64,000 nt of DNA from Streptomyces mutabilis (GCF_014649815.1 NZ_BMTT01000003.1:62001-126000); one strand, 5' to 3'; positions 8,827-17,298 are shown, counted from the stretch's first letter. Numbers and translations are program-made. The notes: generated by a model not told the origin, from the letters alone.

Positions 8827-9195
8827 TCAGTTCGCGTGCACCAGGAGGAGGCAGAAGGCTGCCAGCGGAATGACGGACGAGCCCAGCAGCGTCAGCGCCG
8901 CCGGGACTGCTGCACCCAGTCGCTCCTTGTTCCTGCGCCGGCCCGAGCGGAACACCGCACCGGCCGAGACGAACGGCAGCGCCACGAGAGACAGGAGAAT
9001 CACCGGCGCCACGAACCGGCTGAAAGTGGTGGTACCGGGTTCAGTGACCGAGTGCCAGGAAGACATGCCGAAGACGATCGCCGGACCGGCCAGCAGGACA
9101 AGCGCAAGGGCCGCCGACACGGCCACGGTCAGTCCTTCGGTCAACCGTTCGCCCCGCCCGCGCCCCGGGCCCACTCGCGTCGTTCCGCCGTCCAC
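8827..9195 (-). CDS. Small integral membrane protein, unknown function
   Basis: About 122 residues with three predicted membrane helices: LTVAVSAALALVLLAGPAIV, FVAPVILLSLVALPFVSAGA and the C-terminal ALTLLGSSVIPLAAFCLLLV. A basic loop GRRRNKER lies between helices two and three. GTG at 9195 follows a GGGGGGAGGG ribosome site at good spacing; the frame is open to 9240. No motif that I recognise. Flanked by decayed genes, so it may be accessory. Confidence 0.5.
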   Translation of the reverse strand: MDGGTTRVGPGRGRGERLTEGLTVAVSAALALVLLAGPAIVFGMSSWHSVTEPGTTTFSRFVAPVILLSLVALPFVSAGAVFRSGRRRNKERLGAAVPAALTLLGSSVIPLAAFCLLLVHAN

Positions 9196-9559
9196 CACGC
9201 CCTCCCCCCGCCGGACACCGCTGACCGGCGTCGCCCACACTACCGGTCACGGGCGGCGGCGACGGCCGCTGCCGTTGTTCTCGGGTCAGATGGCGACCCG
9301 CCCCTGAGGGCACTCTACTCGTTCCCCGGCTCGTCACCTCGGCCAGCGCCGAGCGGGCGTACGTCCCACCGTACGAGGCGGTGCGGAGACAGGCCTCGAA
9401 CCCAGGGGTGCAGGGGGCTGACGGGATGACCGAAGGCCCCACCTTGTCTGACTCAGGACTCGACATGGCCCGGCGCTGCCCGACCGATGCCCGTTGAAGC
9501 ACCCTCACGGGAAGTGCTCTGCGTCACCACCCTCCTGGCCCGCAATAGCTAGTCGGCGA
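9196..9559. other. Intergenic stretch without recognised content
   Basis: No frame here has convincing coding character or a ribosome site, and no complete tRNA fold, strong hairpin or repeat was seen. It lies between a membrane-protein gene and a broken gene, both on the minus strand. Confidence 0.4.
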
Positions 9560-10020
9560 CTATGCCGCGGGCGCCGAGGACATTCCGCAACTCAGGGGCC
9601 AGGAGTCGGATCCGAGGACGCGCCGGAGGTTAGGCAGCAGCACGAGGTCGTCGAGGGAAGCGACGTCGAACAGATCGTCCTCGCCGTCCCAGACCGGGGC
9701 GCATTCTCGGTACACCTGGTTACCGCCGTCCATGCACAGCTCCTCGACACCGGCCAGGAGCTCCTCGCTGATTTCCGACGATGCGAAGTAGCTGCGTGCC
9801 TCGGGCACGACCTGGTACGTCAGACCGTGCTGCTGCGCACTCCCAGGGGTCGTCACCGAACCCATGTTCCTTCAGGAGATCGGCGAGGCTGAACCGGGGG
9901 GAGCCTCTCATCGATGTACATCAGCTGCTCGACGACGATGAGCTTGAAGCCGAAGTCCCTGAACAAGGCCACGCGCACCTTCCAGGAGCTGTCCGGGCGA
10001 TCATCGACGGCGGTCGTACC
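9560..10020 (-). pseudogene. DUF6892-like gene, two frameshifts
   Basis: Three overlapping minus-strand frames carry consecutive pieces of one protein. The first is SSWKVRVALFRDFGFKLIVV followed by EQLMYIDERLP; the second is PRFSLADLLKEHGFGDDPWE; the third is TYQVVPEARSYFASSEISEE running into DGGNQVY and PVWDGEDDLFDVASLDDLVLLPNLRRV. The closing D-G-G-x-x-x-Y ... WDGEDD.FD ... LLPNL pattern is that of DUF6892-type proteins (function unknown). The breaks fall near a C-run at about 9900 and near 9850. Sequencing error is possible, but two breaks in one short gene next to IS remnants favour decay. Confidence 0.6.
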
Positions 10021-10099
10021 TCCCGGAGCTCGGTCTTCCTCGCGGGTCGGCGAATGTCGTGACCCGCCGCGTTCGGTTCCAGTGTCCAGCCTGGCTGGT

Positions 10100-11836
10100 T
10101 CAATCCGTTCGGAAGGGTCCCAGGGACGGCCAGTCGGTGAGGGGACGTGGTTCTTGAAGGCGGCCCTTGCCGGAGCGGTCGCCCGCGGTGTGGACGAGCA
10201 GGTACTGGTCGCCGGAGAAGACCCAGAAGCGATGGTCGTCACCCGGAACCGACAGGACTGCGTCGATCTTGTTCGTGAAGCGGTCCAGGCCGCCGAACGT
10301 CTTGCGCCACTGCGCGATCGGGGCAGGCCCACTCACCCGCCGCGCCGACGCCGGGTCCCCGCCCACCTCGACGACCATGTACTCGCTGCCGGAGAACACC
10401 CAGACCCTGCCCTGCACACCCGGAACCGGCATCACCGCATCCACACGATGCGAGAAGCCCGGGGCCCCGCCGAGGCTGTTGCTCCAGTCGGTGAGGGGGC
10501 GTGGTTCCTGAAGGCGGCCCTTGCCGGAGCGGTCGCCCGCGGTGTGGACGAGCAGGTACTGGTCGCCGGAGAAGACCCAGAAGCGATGGTCGTCACCCGG
10601 AACCGACAGGACTGCGTCGATCTTGTTCGTGAAGCGGTCCAGGCCGCCGAACGTCTTGCGCCACTGCGCGATCGGGGCAGGCCCACTCACCCGCCGCGCC
10701 GACGCCGGGTCCCCGCCCACCTCGACGACCATGTACTCGCTGCCGGAGAACACCCAGACCCTGCCCTGCACACCCGGAACCGGCATCACCGCATCCACAC
10801 GCGAGACTGCATGGTCACCAGAGGACATCTGCCCGGTCTGCTTGGGCTTGCCGGACTCGGAGTCGTCCCCGACGACGTATGCGGTCACGCCCGCTCCGGC
10901 GACGAGCGCCATCACGGCGATCGCCCCTGTGATTGCCATGCGGTGCCGGTTCGCCTTTGCGGTCGCCGTGCGGCGCCTGTTCGCGCGTGCAGGCTGCACC
11001 GGCTGCCGCAATGTCGCCTGCACCGTTGGGGGAGCGCCGTCGACGATCGACTGCAGCGCGTCTGTGAGCTGCGCGCTGGACGGGCGCTTGGCGGGGTCCT
11101 TGTCCAGCAACTGCTCGATGACGTCGCCCAGCGGGCCGGGGACGTGGACGGAGGGCGGTTCGAAGGCGACGGCGAACGAGGTGGCCGTGAGGTCCCCGCG
11201 GGCGAAGGGGGTGCGACCGGAGGCGAGGAAGCACAGGGTGACACCGAGGGAGAACAGGTCGCTGGCCGGTCCGACGGGCTGATCGCGCAGGCGTTCCGGG
11301 GCCATGTACTCGGGCGAGCCGACCACGGCCCCCGTGCCCGTGAGACCTGTGTGACCGGACAGGGCGGCGATACCGAAGTCGGTGAGCACGCTGCTGCCGT
11401 CCGCGCGCAGAAGCACGTTGGCCGGTTTCACGTCACGGTGCAGCGCACCGGCCGCGTGGACCGCCCCCAACGCGGACAGGATTTCCAGGCCGACGCGGGC
11501 TGTCTCCACCGGTGACAAGGGCCCGCTCGATCGCACTCGCTCGCTCAGCGAGCCACCCGGCACCAGTTCCATGACAATCCACAGACCACCGTCGAACTCC
11601 ACCAGATCGTAGATGTCGATGACATGCACGTGCGTCACCCGGGCGATCGCCCGCGCCTCCGACAGCACACGCCGCATCGACGCCTGCTGCTCGTACCCCC
11701 CACCTGCGGCATGGAGTTCCTTTACGGCCACCGTCCGCTGCAACAGATGGTCCCAGGCACGCCACACCGTGCCCATACCGCCGCTGCCCAGCCGGTCGGC
11801 GAGCACGTACCTGTCGGCGACAACGCGCCCGCCCAC
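10100..11836 (-). CDS. Transmembrane Ser/Thr protein kinase with hemopexin-like sensor repeats
   Basis: A 578-residue Hanks-type kinase. Kinase domain residues about 9-265: P-loop GSGGMGTVW, ATP lysine in VAVKE (about 39), catalytic loop HRDVKPANVLL (about 133), DFG in TDFGIAALSG and activation-segment end GSPEYMAPERL. A basic linker precedes one membrane helix near 299-320 (GAIAVMALVAGAGVTAYVV). The outer part, about 345-578, is two almost identical 118-residue units. Each unit holds two hemopexin-like blades with the pattern (V/I)DAV-x-x-VPG ... (R/V)(V/F)WVFSG-x-(E/Q)Y, so four blades in all, the number in a hemopexin propeller. Start is uncertain: GTG 11836 begins at the usual kinase N-terminus, but the frame stays open into the upstream IS remnant. 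Typical bacterial relatives carry PASTA or other sensors instead. Confidence 0.88.
   Translation of the reverse strand: MGGRVVADRYVLADRLGSGGMGTVWRAWDHLLQRTVAVKELHAAGGGYEQQASMRRVLSEARAIARVTHVHVIDIYDLVEFDGGLWIVMELVPGGSLSERVRSSGPLSPVETARVGLEILSALGAVHAAGALHRDVKPANVLLRADGSSVLTDFGIAALSGHTGLTGTGAVVGSPEYMAPERLRDQPVGPASDLFSLGVTLCFLASGRTPFARGDLTATSFAVAFEPPSVHVPGPLGDVIEQLLDKDPAKRPSSAQLTDALQSIVDGAPPTVQATLRQPVQPARANRRRTATAKANRHRMAITGAIAVMALVAGAGVTAYVVGDDSESGKPKQTGQMSSGDHAVSRVDAVMPVPGVQGRVWVFSGSEYMVVEVGGDPASARRVSGPAPIAQWRKTFGGLDRFTNKIDAVLSVPGDDHRFWVFSGDQYLLVHTAGDRSGKGRLQEPRPLTDWSNSLGGAPGFSHRVDAVMPVPGVQGRVWVFSGSEYMVVEVGGDPASARRVSGPAPIAQWRKTFGGLDRFTNKIDAVLSVPGDDHRFWVFSGDQYLLVHTAGDRSGKGRLQEPRPLTDWPSLGPFRTD
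10131..10447 (-). repeat. Tandem repeat copy 2 of the kinase sensor (distal)
   Basis: This 317-bp block matches 10485-10801 at a constant offset of 354 bp (118 codons), with two differences noted by eye, near 10146 and 10154. It encodes the last two hemopexin-like blades of the kinase. Near-identity at DNA level, including silent positions, points to a recent duplication or ongoing conversion. Confidence 0.95.
10485..10801 (-). repeat. Tandem repeat copy 1 of the kinase sensor (proximal)
   Basis: Partner of the block at 10131-10447, one 354-bp period away and in the same frame. The 37 bp between the two matched blocks encodes a short linker (SLGGAPGFSH) that appears once. Encodes blades one and two of the kinase's outer domain. 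Confidence 0.95.
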
Positions 11837-11889
11837 ACTTTCGATCACGACGAGACAATGTACATGCTGACTTCCAGGGCGATAGATGA

Positions 11890-12272
11890 TCATGCGCGGA
11901 CCCAGATGACGAGAGTTGCGGCGGTGGTGGTGCCGAGGAAGACGTAGCCGCGCTCGTCGTAGCGAGTGGCCACGGCCCGGAACTGCTTCATCCGGTTGAT
12001 CGCTCGTTCGACGGTGTGGCGCTTCTTGTAGTGCTTCTCGTCGAAGCCGGATGGTCGTCCGCCGCGTGAGCCCTTGCGCAGGCGGGCGGTCTGGCTGCCG
12101 GTCCTTTCCGGAATGGTGTGCCAAATGCCCCGGCCGTAGGTATCTGCGACACAGACTGCCGCTGTACCCCTTGTCGGCCGCAAGGCTGTCGGGTTTCCAT
12201 GCGCGGTCGGCCCGAACCGCCCCGCGGAACGCGGATCTTTTTCCAGCACCGTCTGGAACTGAGTGCAGTCAA
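11890..12272 (-). mobile_element. IS5-family transposase remnant (C-terminal part, frameshifted)
   Basis: The minus strand encodes the C-terminal part of an IS5-type DDE transposase: GLDCTQFQTVLEK, then WHTIPERTGSQ, RLRKGSRGGRPSGFDEKHYK, KRHTVERAINRMKQFRAVAT and the end YVFLGTTTAATLVIWVRA. The catalytic-Glu region (TVERAINRMKQ) is intact. The middle part, equivalent to the AADKGYS region, is in a different frame, so the enzyme is dead, and the N-terminal half is missing. No terminal inverted repeats were identified. The stop abuts the frame of the downstream kinase, so the insertion reached its 5' end. Confidence 0.85.
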
Positions 12273-12377
12273 GGCCAGAACCTGGGCCGACGAACGACGC
12301 CGCATCCAGCCCTCCAACACGGCCCGCTGGGCATCGGTCACCGACAACGGCGGATCCCTCGGACCGGGACGATTCAT
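12273..12377 (-). mobile_element. IS630-family transposase N-terminal fragment
   Basis: An ATG at 12377 opens MNRPGPRDPPLSVTDAQRAV and continues LEGWMRRRSSAQVLA, the usual start of IS630-type transposases in actinomycetes. Homology stops abruptly at about 12273, where the IS5-type sequence begins. Only about 35 codons remain. The junction shows one element inserted into, or was deleted against, the other. Confidence 0.7.
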
Positions 12378-12662
12378 GCCCAACCAACGACTGCAACGGT
12401 GCTTGCCGTGACTGTGGCCAGCTCGTTCGTTGGTGTGGCCATGGGTGGGGACCTTGCTGATGTCAGGTTGTGGGCGGGTGAGCTCGAGGGCTCGCCGGCC
12501 TGCGCCTCGCTCGGGCCGGCGCCGACGGCAGCTCCCCGTAGAGGGTGAGCGCCCAAGTTACCTGTGCGTTCCGCACGTCGGAGAAGTGACAGCTGCGACT
12601 GTCGCCGGTGAGGCGCCCCGTGCCAACGTCTTACCCGTCACCGACCGGTGGAGGGAGAAGGC
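12378..12662 (+). other. Upstream region of the ram operon
   Basis: The 285 bp between the IS630 fragment and ramC holds no gene. It must contain the ramC promoter. A short inverted repeat, GACAG-N6-CTGTC at 12588-12603, lies 60 bp before the start codon and could be part of a regulator site, but I cannot match it to a known RamR site. Confidence 0.35.
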
Positions 12663-15245
12663 GTGAACAAGGGCTACGCCGTGTACTGCGACGCAGACCC
12701 GCACTTCTACGACGCGCCGCACCGTGCCGCTCCCGGTACGGCGACCGTCGGGACCCGGTACGCGGTCGCCGACCTGCCGGTGCCCCCGGGATGGCAACGC
12801 ACCGAGATCGGTGACTGGCTCGCACTGCGTCCCGTGGACGCCGTACTGCCGGCACAGGGCTGGAAGATCCACCTGTCCGCCTGCCTGGACAACGCCGAGT
12901 CCGTCCTGGCGCGGGTACGCGAGTACTGCCTCGACCGCGCCGTCGCCTTCAAGTTCGTCCCGAGCCGCTACCTGCTGCACCAACGCAACGCCAAGTACGC
13001 GGACCGGTCGGGCAGCGGGAAGTTCGTCACGGTGTACCCGGCGGACGAGACACTGTTCGAGCAGGCCGTGGGCGAGCTGACGGCCCTGCTGGACGGCGAG
13101 CCCGGGCCGCAGATCCTGAGCGACCTGCGGATCGGCGGCGGCCCGGTGCACGTGCGCTACGGCAGCTTCACCCGTCGCAACTGCTACGACGACCAAGGGG
13201 AACTGCGGCCCGCCATCGCCGATCCCTCCGGCGAGCTGGTGCCCGACGTCCGCGGACCGGTGTTCCGGGTACCCGACTGGGTGAGTGTCCCCGGCTTCCT
13301 CAAGCCGCACCTCGACGCACGGGCGACGGTCACGATGACCGGCGTCCCGTACACCGTCGAGTCGGCCATCCACTTCTCGAACGGCGGTGGCGTCTACCGT
13401 GCCCGCGACACCCGCACCGGCGAGACGGTCGTCCTGAAGGAAGCCCGCCCGTACGCCGGACTGGCGGCCGACGGAGCGGACGCGGTGGCGCGGCTGGACC
13501 GTGAGCACCGAGCACTCGAGCGGTTGTCCGGGCTGGCCTGCACGCCCGAGGTGCGGGACCGCTTCGTGGTGGGCGAGCACCACTTCCTGGTTCTCGAACA
13601 CCTGGACGGCAAGCCCCTCAACACCTTCTTCGCCCGGCGCCATCCGCTCATCGAGGCGGCACCGGACGACCGTCGGCTGGCCGAGTACACCGAGTGGGCG
13701 CTCGACGTCCACCGCCAGGTGGAGCGAGCCGTGTCGAAGGTGCACGCCCGGGGCGTCGTCTTCAACGACCTGCACCTGTTCAACATCATGGTCCGCGACG
13801 ACGGACGGGTGGCCCTGCTGGACTTCGAGGCCGCGCACCACGTCGACGAGCCGGGACGCCAGACCGTGGCCCACCCCGGGTTCGTGGCTCCTCCCGGTCG
13901 ACGGGGCACCGCCGTGGATCGGTACGCGCTGGCCTGTCTGCGCCTCGCTCTCTTCCTGCCGCTGACGAGCCTGCTGGCTCTGGACCGGCGCAAGGCGGAG
14001 CACCTCGCCGACCTGATCGCCCGGCAGTTCCCCGTGCCCCGCGCGTTCCTGGACGCGGCGGTCGACGAGATCACCGGTGCTCCTCCCAGGAGACCGGTCG
14101 TCCGCCGCACCGGCCGGCGCTTCGTCCCGGTCCCGCCCGGCGACTGGCCCCGCAGCCGGGACTCGATGACGGCGGCCATCCGCGCGTCGGCCACGCCCTC
14201 GCGTGAGGACCGCCTCTTCCCGGGAGATGTCGCCCAGTTCGCCACCGCGGGCGGCGGGCTCTCGTTCGGCCACGGAGCGGCCGGGGTGCTGTACGCCCTG
14301 GCCGAGAGCGGTGCGGAGCGCGACGAGGCCGCGGAAGAGTGGCTGCTCGACCGGACGGCTCAGCCGCCCTCGGGAATGCCGCTCGGCTTCCACGACGGGA
14401 TTGCCGGCACCGCCTGGGTCCTCGACCGCCTCGGTCACCGGGACCGGTCGATGGAAATGGCACGGATCCTGATCGGGCAGCCGCTCGACCGGCTCACCAC
14501 GGACCTCCACAGCGGGACGGCCGGGATCGGGCTCGCCCTGGACTGTCTGGCCGCCCGCACCGGCGACACCGCCCTGCGCGACGCGGCGACACGGTGCGCC
14601 GACCTGAGTGCCCGCCACCCGGCCGAGGACGCGCCGGGCCGCCGCGGCCGGGCCGGACTGCTGTACGGCGCGACGGGCAGTGCACTGCTGTTCCTGCGCC
14701 TGTACGAGCGCACGGGCGACGCCGGCCTGCTCGACCTCGCGCGCGACGCGCTGCGCCGGGACCTTGCGCACTGCGTGCGCGGCGCGGGGGGAGCCCTCCA
14801 AGTGGACGAGGGCTGGCGCACCATGCCGTACCTGGGCGCCGGGAGCGTTGGCATCGGCATGGTGCTCGACGACTACCTCGCGTACCGCGCCGACGAGCAG
14901 TTCGAGCGGGCGCGGACCGAGATCGTACGCGCGGCGCAGGCCATGTTCTACGCCCAGCCGGGTTTGTACCGGGGGGTGGCCGGCATGGTGCTCTTCCTGG
15001 GGCGCACGACCGCCGCCGGCCCGGGAACCGGCTCCGCGGCGATCCGACGGCAGATCGACGCGCTGACCTGGCACGCCATGTCGTACCGCGGCCACCTCGC
15101 CTTTCCTGGTGAGCAGATGATGCGTCTGTCCATGGACCTGTCCACCGGAACGGCCGGGTGTCTGCTGGCCGTCGCCTCCGTCCACGGCGACCGGCCCGCC
15201 GGTCTGCCGTTCCTCCCCGCGCCGCGACACCGGCGGCGCCCATGA
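12663..15245 (+). CDS. ramC: Class III lanthionine synthetase RamC (SapB)
   Basis: An 860-residue LanKC enzyme that phosphorylates, dehydrates and cyclises the RamS precursor to make the surfactant peptide SapB. The N-terminal lyase-type domain starts NKGYAVYCDADPHFYDAPHR. A central protein-kinase-like domain has the ATP lysine in TVVLKEARPY (about 258), a catalytic loop VFNDLHLFNIMV (about 368) and DFE replacing DFG (about 387). The C-terminal LanC-like part (about 520-860) has the glycine-rich repeats SFGHGAAGVLY, LGFHDGIAGTAW, DLHSGTAGIGLALD and GAGSVGIGMVLDD. It lacks the Cys-Cys-His zinc ligands of true LanC, as expected for RamC. GTG at 12663 follows GGAGGGAGAAGG and gives the conserved N-terminus. 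First gene of the ramCSAB operon. Confidence 0.95.
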   Translation: MNKGYAVYCDADPHFYDAPHRAAPGTATVGTRYAVADLPVPPGWQRTEIGDWLALRPVDAVLPAQGWKIHLSACLDNAESVLARVREYCLDRAVAFKFVPSRYLLHQRNAKYADRSGSGKFVTVYPADETLFEQAVGELTALLDGEPGPQILSDLRIGGGPVHVRYGSFTRRNCYDDQGELRPAIADPSGELVPDVRGPVFRVPDWVSVPGFLKPHLDARATVTMTGVPYTVESAIHFSNGGGVYRARDTRTGETVVLKEARPYAGLAADGADAVARLDREHRALERLSGLACTPEVRDRFVVGEHHFLVLEHLDGKPLNTFFARRHPLIEAAPDDRRLAEYTEWALDVHRQVERAVSKVHARGVVFNDLHLFNIMVRDDGRVALLDFEAAHHVDEPGRQTVAHPGFVAPPGRRGTAVDRYALACLRLALFLPLTSLLALDRRKAEHLADLIARQFPVPRAFLDAAVDEITGAPPRRPVVRRTGRRFVPVPPGDWPRSRDSMTAAIRASATPSREDRLFPGDVAQFATAGGGLSFGHGAAGVLYALAESGAERDEAAEEWLLDRTAQPPSGMPLGFHDGIAGTAWVLDRLGHRDRSMEMARILIGQPLDRLTTDLHSGTAGIGLALDCLAARTGDTALRDAATRCADLSARHPAEDAPGRRGRAGLLYGATGSALLFLRLYERTGDAGLLDLARDALRRDLAHCVRGAGGALQVDEGWRTMPYLGAGSVGIGMVLDDYLAYRADEQFERARTEIVRAAQAMFYAQPGLYRGVAGMVLFLGRTTAAGPGTGSAAIRRQIDALTWHAMSYRGHLAFPGEQMMRLSMDLSTGTAGCLLAVASVHGDRPAGLPFLPAPRHRRRP

Positions 15246-15298
15246 GCCGGCCCCCGTCGGGGCCGTGAAGAGAATCCGTCGTACGAAAGGAAGATCAT

Positions 15299-15427
15299 AT
15301 GAACCTGTTCGAGCTGCAGTCGCTGGAGACCCCGAAGGAAGAGGCCATGGGCGACGTGGAGACCGGCAGCCGCGCGAGCCTGCTGCTCTGCGGCGACAGC
15401 AGCCTCAGCGTGACGACGTGTAACTGA
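15299..15427 (+). CDS. ramS: SapB lanthipeptide precursor RamS
   Basis: A 42-residue precursor. The leader begins MNLFELQSLETPKEEAMGDV, with the amphipathic LFELQ recognition motif of class III leaders. The core ends the peptide: TGSRASLLLC then GDSSLSVTTCN. The two Cys (core positions 10 and 20) and the spaced Ser residues match SapB, which has two lanthionine bridges and several dehydroalanines; the hydrophobic LLL and LSV segments give its surfactant face. Compared with my memory of S. coelicolor RamS, the core differs by Val for Ile before TTC. AAAGGAAG lies 5-8 nt before the ATG. SapB coats aerial hyphae and lowers surface tension during development. Confidence 0.96.
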   Translation: MNLFELQSLETPKEEAMGDVETGSRASLLLCGDSSLSVTTCN

Positions 15428-15441
15428 CGTCGCCCGAACCG

Positions 15442-15483
15442 GCCGGCACGGTGGACGCGGCGTGTCGCGTCCACCGTGCCGGC
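15442..15483 (+). terminator. Strong hairpin between ramS and ramA (attenuator)
   Basis: A perfect 18-bp stem (15442-15459 with 15466-15483) closing a 6-nt loop, 14 nt after the ramS stop and just ahead of the ramA ribosome site. There is no U tract, as is common in Streptomyces. It probably acts as a partial terminator or an mRNA 3' stabiliser, so that the precursor transcript exceeds the exporter transcript. Confidence 0.85.
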
Positions 15484-15507
15484 GCCTATCAAGAGAGGGG
15501 CAGACCG

Positions 15508-17298
15508 GTGGGAATCGCTCCGGTCCCGGGGCGGACGCCTCCGGTGGACAAGCCGCCCGGCACCGGCCCGGGGCGCGCCCCGGAACTGCTGGTACTGGGG
15601 TGTTCGGTCACCGCGGCCGCCGCCGCCGTCGCCCAGCCCTTCGTCCTGGGCCGCACCCTCGACCTGCTGCTGGGCGGGCATGACGCCGGTCCCTGGCTCG
15701 CGGCGAGCGCCGCCCTGCTCGTCGGCGAGATCCTGCTCGACGGCCTCACCGCATTCCTGTCCGGCCGGTGCACCGCCGACTGGACCGCCGCCATCCGCTC
15801 CCGCGCACTGCGGGGCCTCCTGCACGCCGTGCCCGACGCCGCCCGCGCGCACTCCCCCGGTGACGTCGCGACCCGGCTCACCCTGAACGCCTCGGACGCG
15901 GGCGCCGCACCGACCGCCAGGGCCGCCCTCGTGGCCTCACTCGTCACACCGGCCGGCGCCCTGGTCGCGCTGACCGTCGTCGATGTGTGGGTCGCCGTCT
16001 GCGTCCTCGTCGGGCTGCCCGCCCTGGCGTCGGTGCTGCGGGCGTTCGCACGGGACACGGGAACTTCGGTCGGGGCCTACCAGCGGGTGCAGTCGGACAT
16101 CGCGTCCCGGCTGCTGGAGGCCGTCGAGGGCGCGGAAACCGTCGCCGCCGCCGGCACCGCCGCCCGCGAACGCGAGCGCGTGCTGCGCCCGTTGCCGGAA
16201 CTGGGCAGGCTCGGTGAGCGCATGTGGAGACTGCACGGGCGGGCGCTGGCCACCGGCGGCGTGCTCGTTCCGCTGCTGACCGTGGCCGCCACCGCCGTGG
16301 GCGGGCTCAGGCTCGGATCGGGTGCCCTCACTGCCGGCGAGTTGCTGGCGGTCATCCGGTACGCGCAACTGGCCGCGGGGATCGGTGGCGCGGCCACGCT
16401 GGTCGGTGCGGTGGCCCGGGGACGCTCGGCCCGGGAGCGCACCCGCGGTCTCGAGGGACTGCCCGCCCTCTCCTACGGGCCCCTGACACTTGCTCCGGGA
16501 GGGCCGGGCACGCTCGAGTTGCGCGGGGTACGGGTCTCACGTGACGGCACGGAAGTCCTGCGGGCGGACCTGCTGACGGTGCCGGGCGGCCGGACCGCCG
16601 CGGTCGTGGGGCGCAGCGGCTCCGGCAAGTCCGTCCTGGCCGCCGTCGCCGGCCGACTGGTCGATCCCGACCGGGGACAGGTCCTGCTGGACGGAACACC
16701 TCTCGTTTCGCTGACCCGGACGTGCCTGCGCGCCGAGGTGGGCTTCGCCTTCGCGCGTCCGGAACTGGGCGCGTGCACGGTCGCGGAGGCGGTGGCCGCC
16801 GGACCTCGCGTCGTCTCCCGTCACCAGGTCAGGTCGGCCGTCCGCCTCGCCGGTGCCGACGCCTTCGTGCACCGGCTGCCGCGGGGCTACGACACACCGC
16901 TCGCCGAGGCACCGCTGTCCGGCGGTGAGTACCAGCGTCTCGGGCTGGCCCGGGCGTTCGCGCACACGGGCCGGCTGCTGGTCATGGACGACGCGACCTC
17001 CAGCCTGGACACCGCCACAGAGCACGCGGTGGAGCGGGCACAGCGGCGCTCCCCCTCCGTCGTCACCCGTCTGGTCGTGACGCACCGGCCGTCGGTGGCC
17101 GCACGGGCCGATCTGGTCGTCTGGCTGGAGGACGGCAGGGTCCGGGCGGTGGGCCCCCATCGGCTGCTGTGGCAGGAGGCCGCCTACCGGGCGGTGTTCG
17201 GTGCCCGGGAGGAAGGTGCCGGAGCACCCTCACACGACTGCGACGACGGGGCCGCCACGGGGCGGGCCGGCTCACTGCAGAGGGAGGCACGGCCGTGA
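15508..17298 (+). CDS. ramA: SapB ABC exporter half RamA
   Basis: A 596-residue ABC half-transporter: membrane domain (about 30-310) with six hydrophobic helices, then a nucleotide-binding domain. Walker A VVGRSGSGKSVLA lies at about 366, the signature is LSGGEYQRLGLARAF, and Walker B is LLVMDDATSSLD, with Asp in place of the usual catalytic Glu. The frame is open to 15451, but GTG 15508 follows AGAGGGG at 9 nt. Its stop overlaps the ramB start (GTGA), so RamA and RamB are coupled and probably form the heterodimer that exports SapB or its precursor. Confidence 0.92.
   Translation: MGIAPVPGRTPPVDKPPGTGPGRAPELLVLGCSVTAAAAAVAQPFVLGRTLDLLLGGHDAGPWLAASAALLVGEILLDGLTAFLSGRCTADWTAAIRSRALRGLLHAVPDAARAHSPGDVATRLTLNASDAGAAPTARAALVASLVTPAGALVALTVVDVWVAVCVLVGLPALASVLRAFARDTGTSVGAYQRVQSDIASRLLEAVEGAETVAAAGTAARERERVLRPLPELGRLGERMWRLHGRALATGGVLVPLLTVAATAVGGLRLGSGALTAGELLAVIRYAQLAAGIGGAATLVGAVARGRSARERTRGLEGLPALSYGPLTLAPGGPGTLELRGVRVSRDGTEVLRADLLTVPGGRTAAVVGRSGSGKSVLAAVAGRLVDPDRGQVLLDGTPLVSLTRTCLRAEVGFAFARPELGACTVAEAVAAGPRVVSRHQVRSAVRLAGADAFVHRLPRGYDTPLAEAPLSGGEYQRLGLARAFAHTGRLLVMDDATSSLDTATEHAVERAQRRSPSVVTRLVVTHRPSVAARADLVVWLEDGRVRAVGPHRLLWQEAAYRAVFGAREEGAGAPSHDCDDGAATGRAGSLQREARP

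Noticed and set aside
9380-9420. A TCGAACCC-like string suggesting a tRNA T-arm
   Set aside because: No cloverleaf can be formed around it; acceptor and anticodon arms are missing.
10131-10801. CRISPR-like direct repeats
   Set aside because: Only two long coding repeats in frame; no short repeat-spacer pattern.
11849-12124. N-terminal extension of the kinase into the IS5 remnant
   Set aside because: The extra residues are an out-of-frame reading of the transposase and bear no relation to kinase N-termini.
12558-15230. An 890-codon minus-strand frame opposite ramC
   Set aside because: Antisense to RamC, which has clear kinase and LanC-like motifs and a strong ribosome site.
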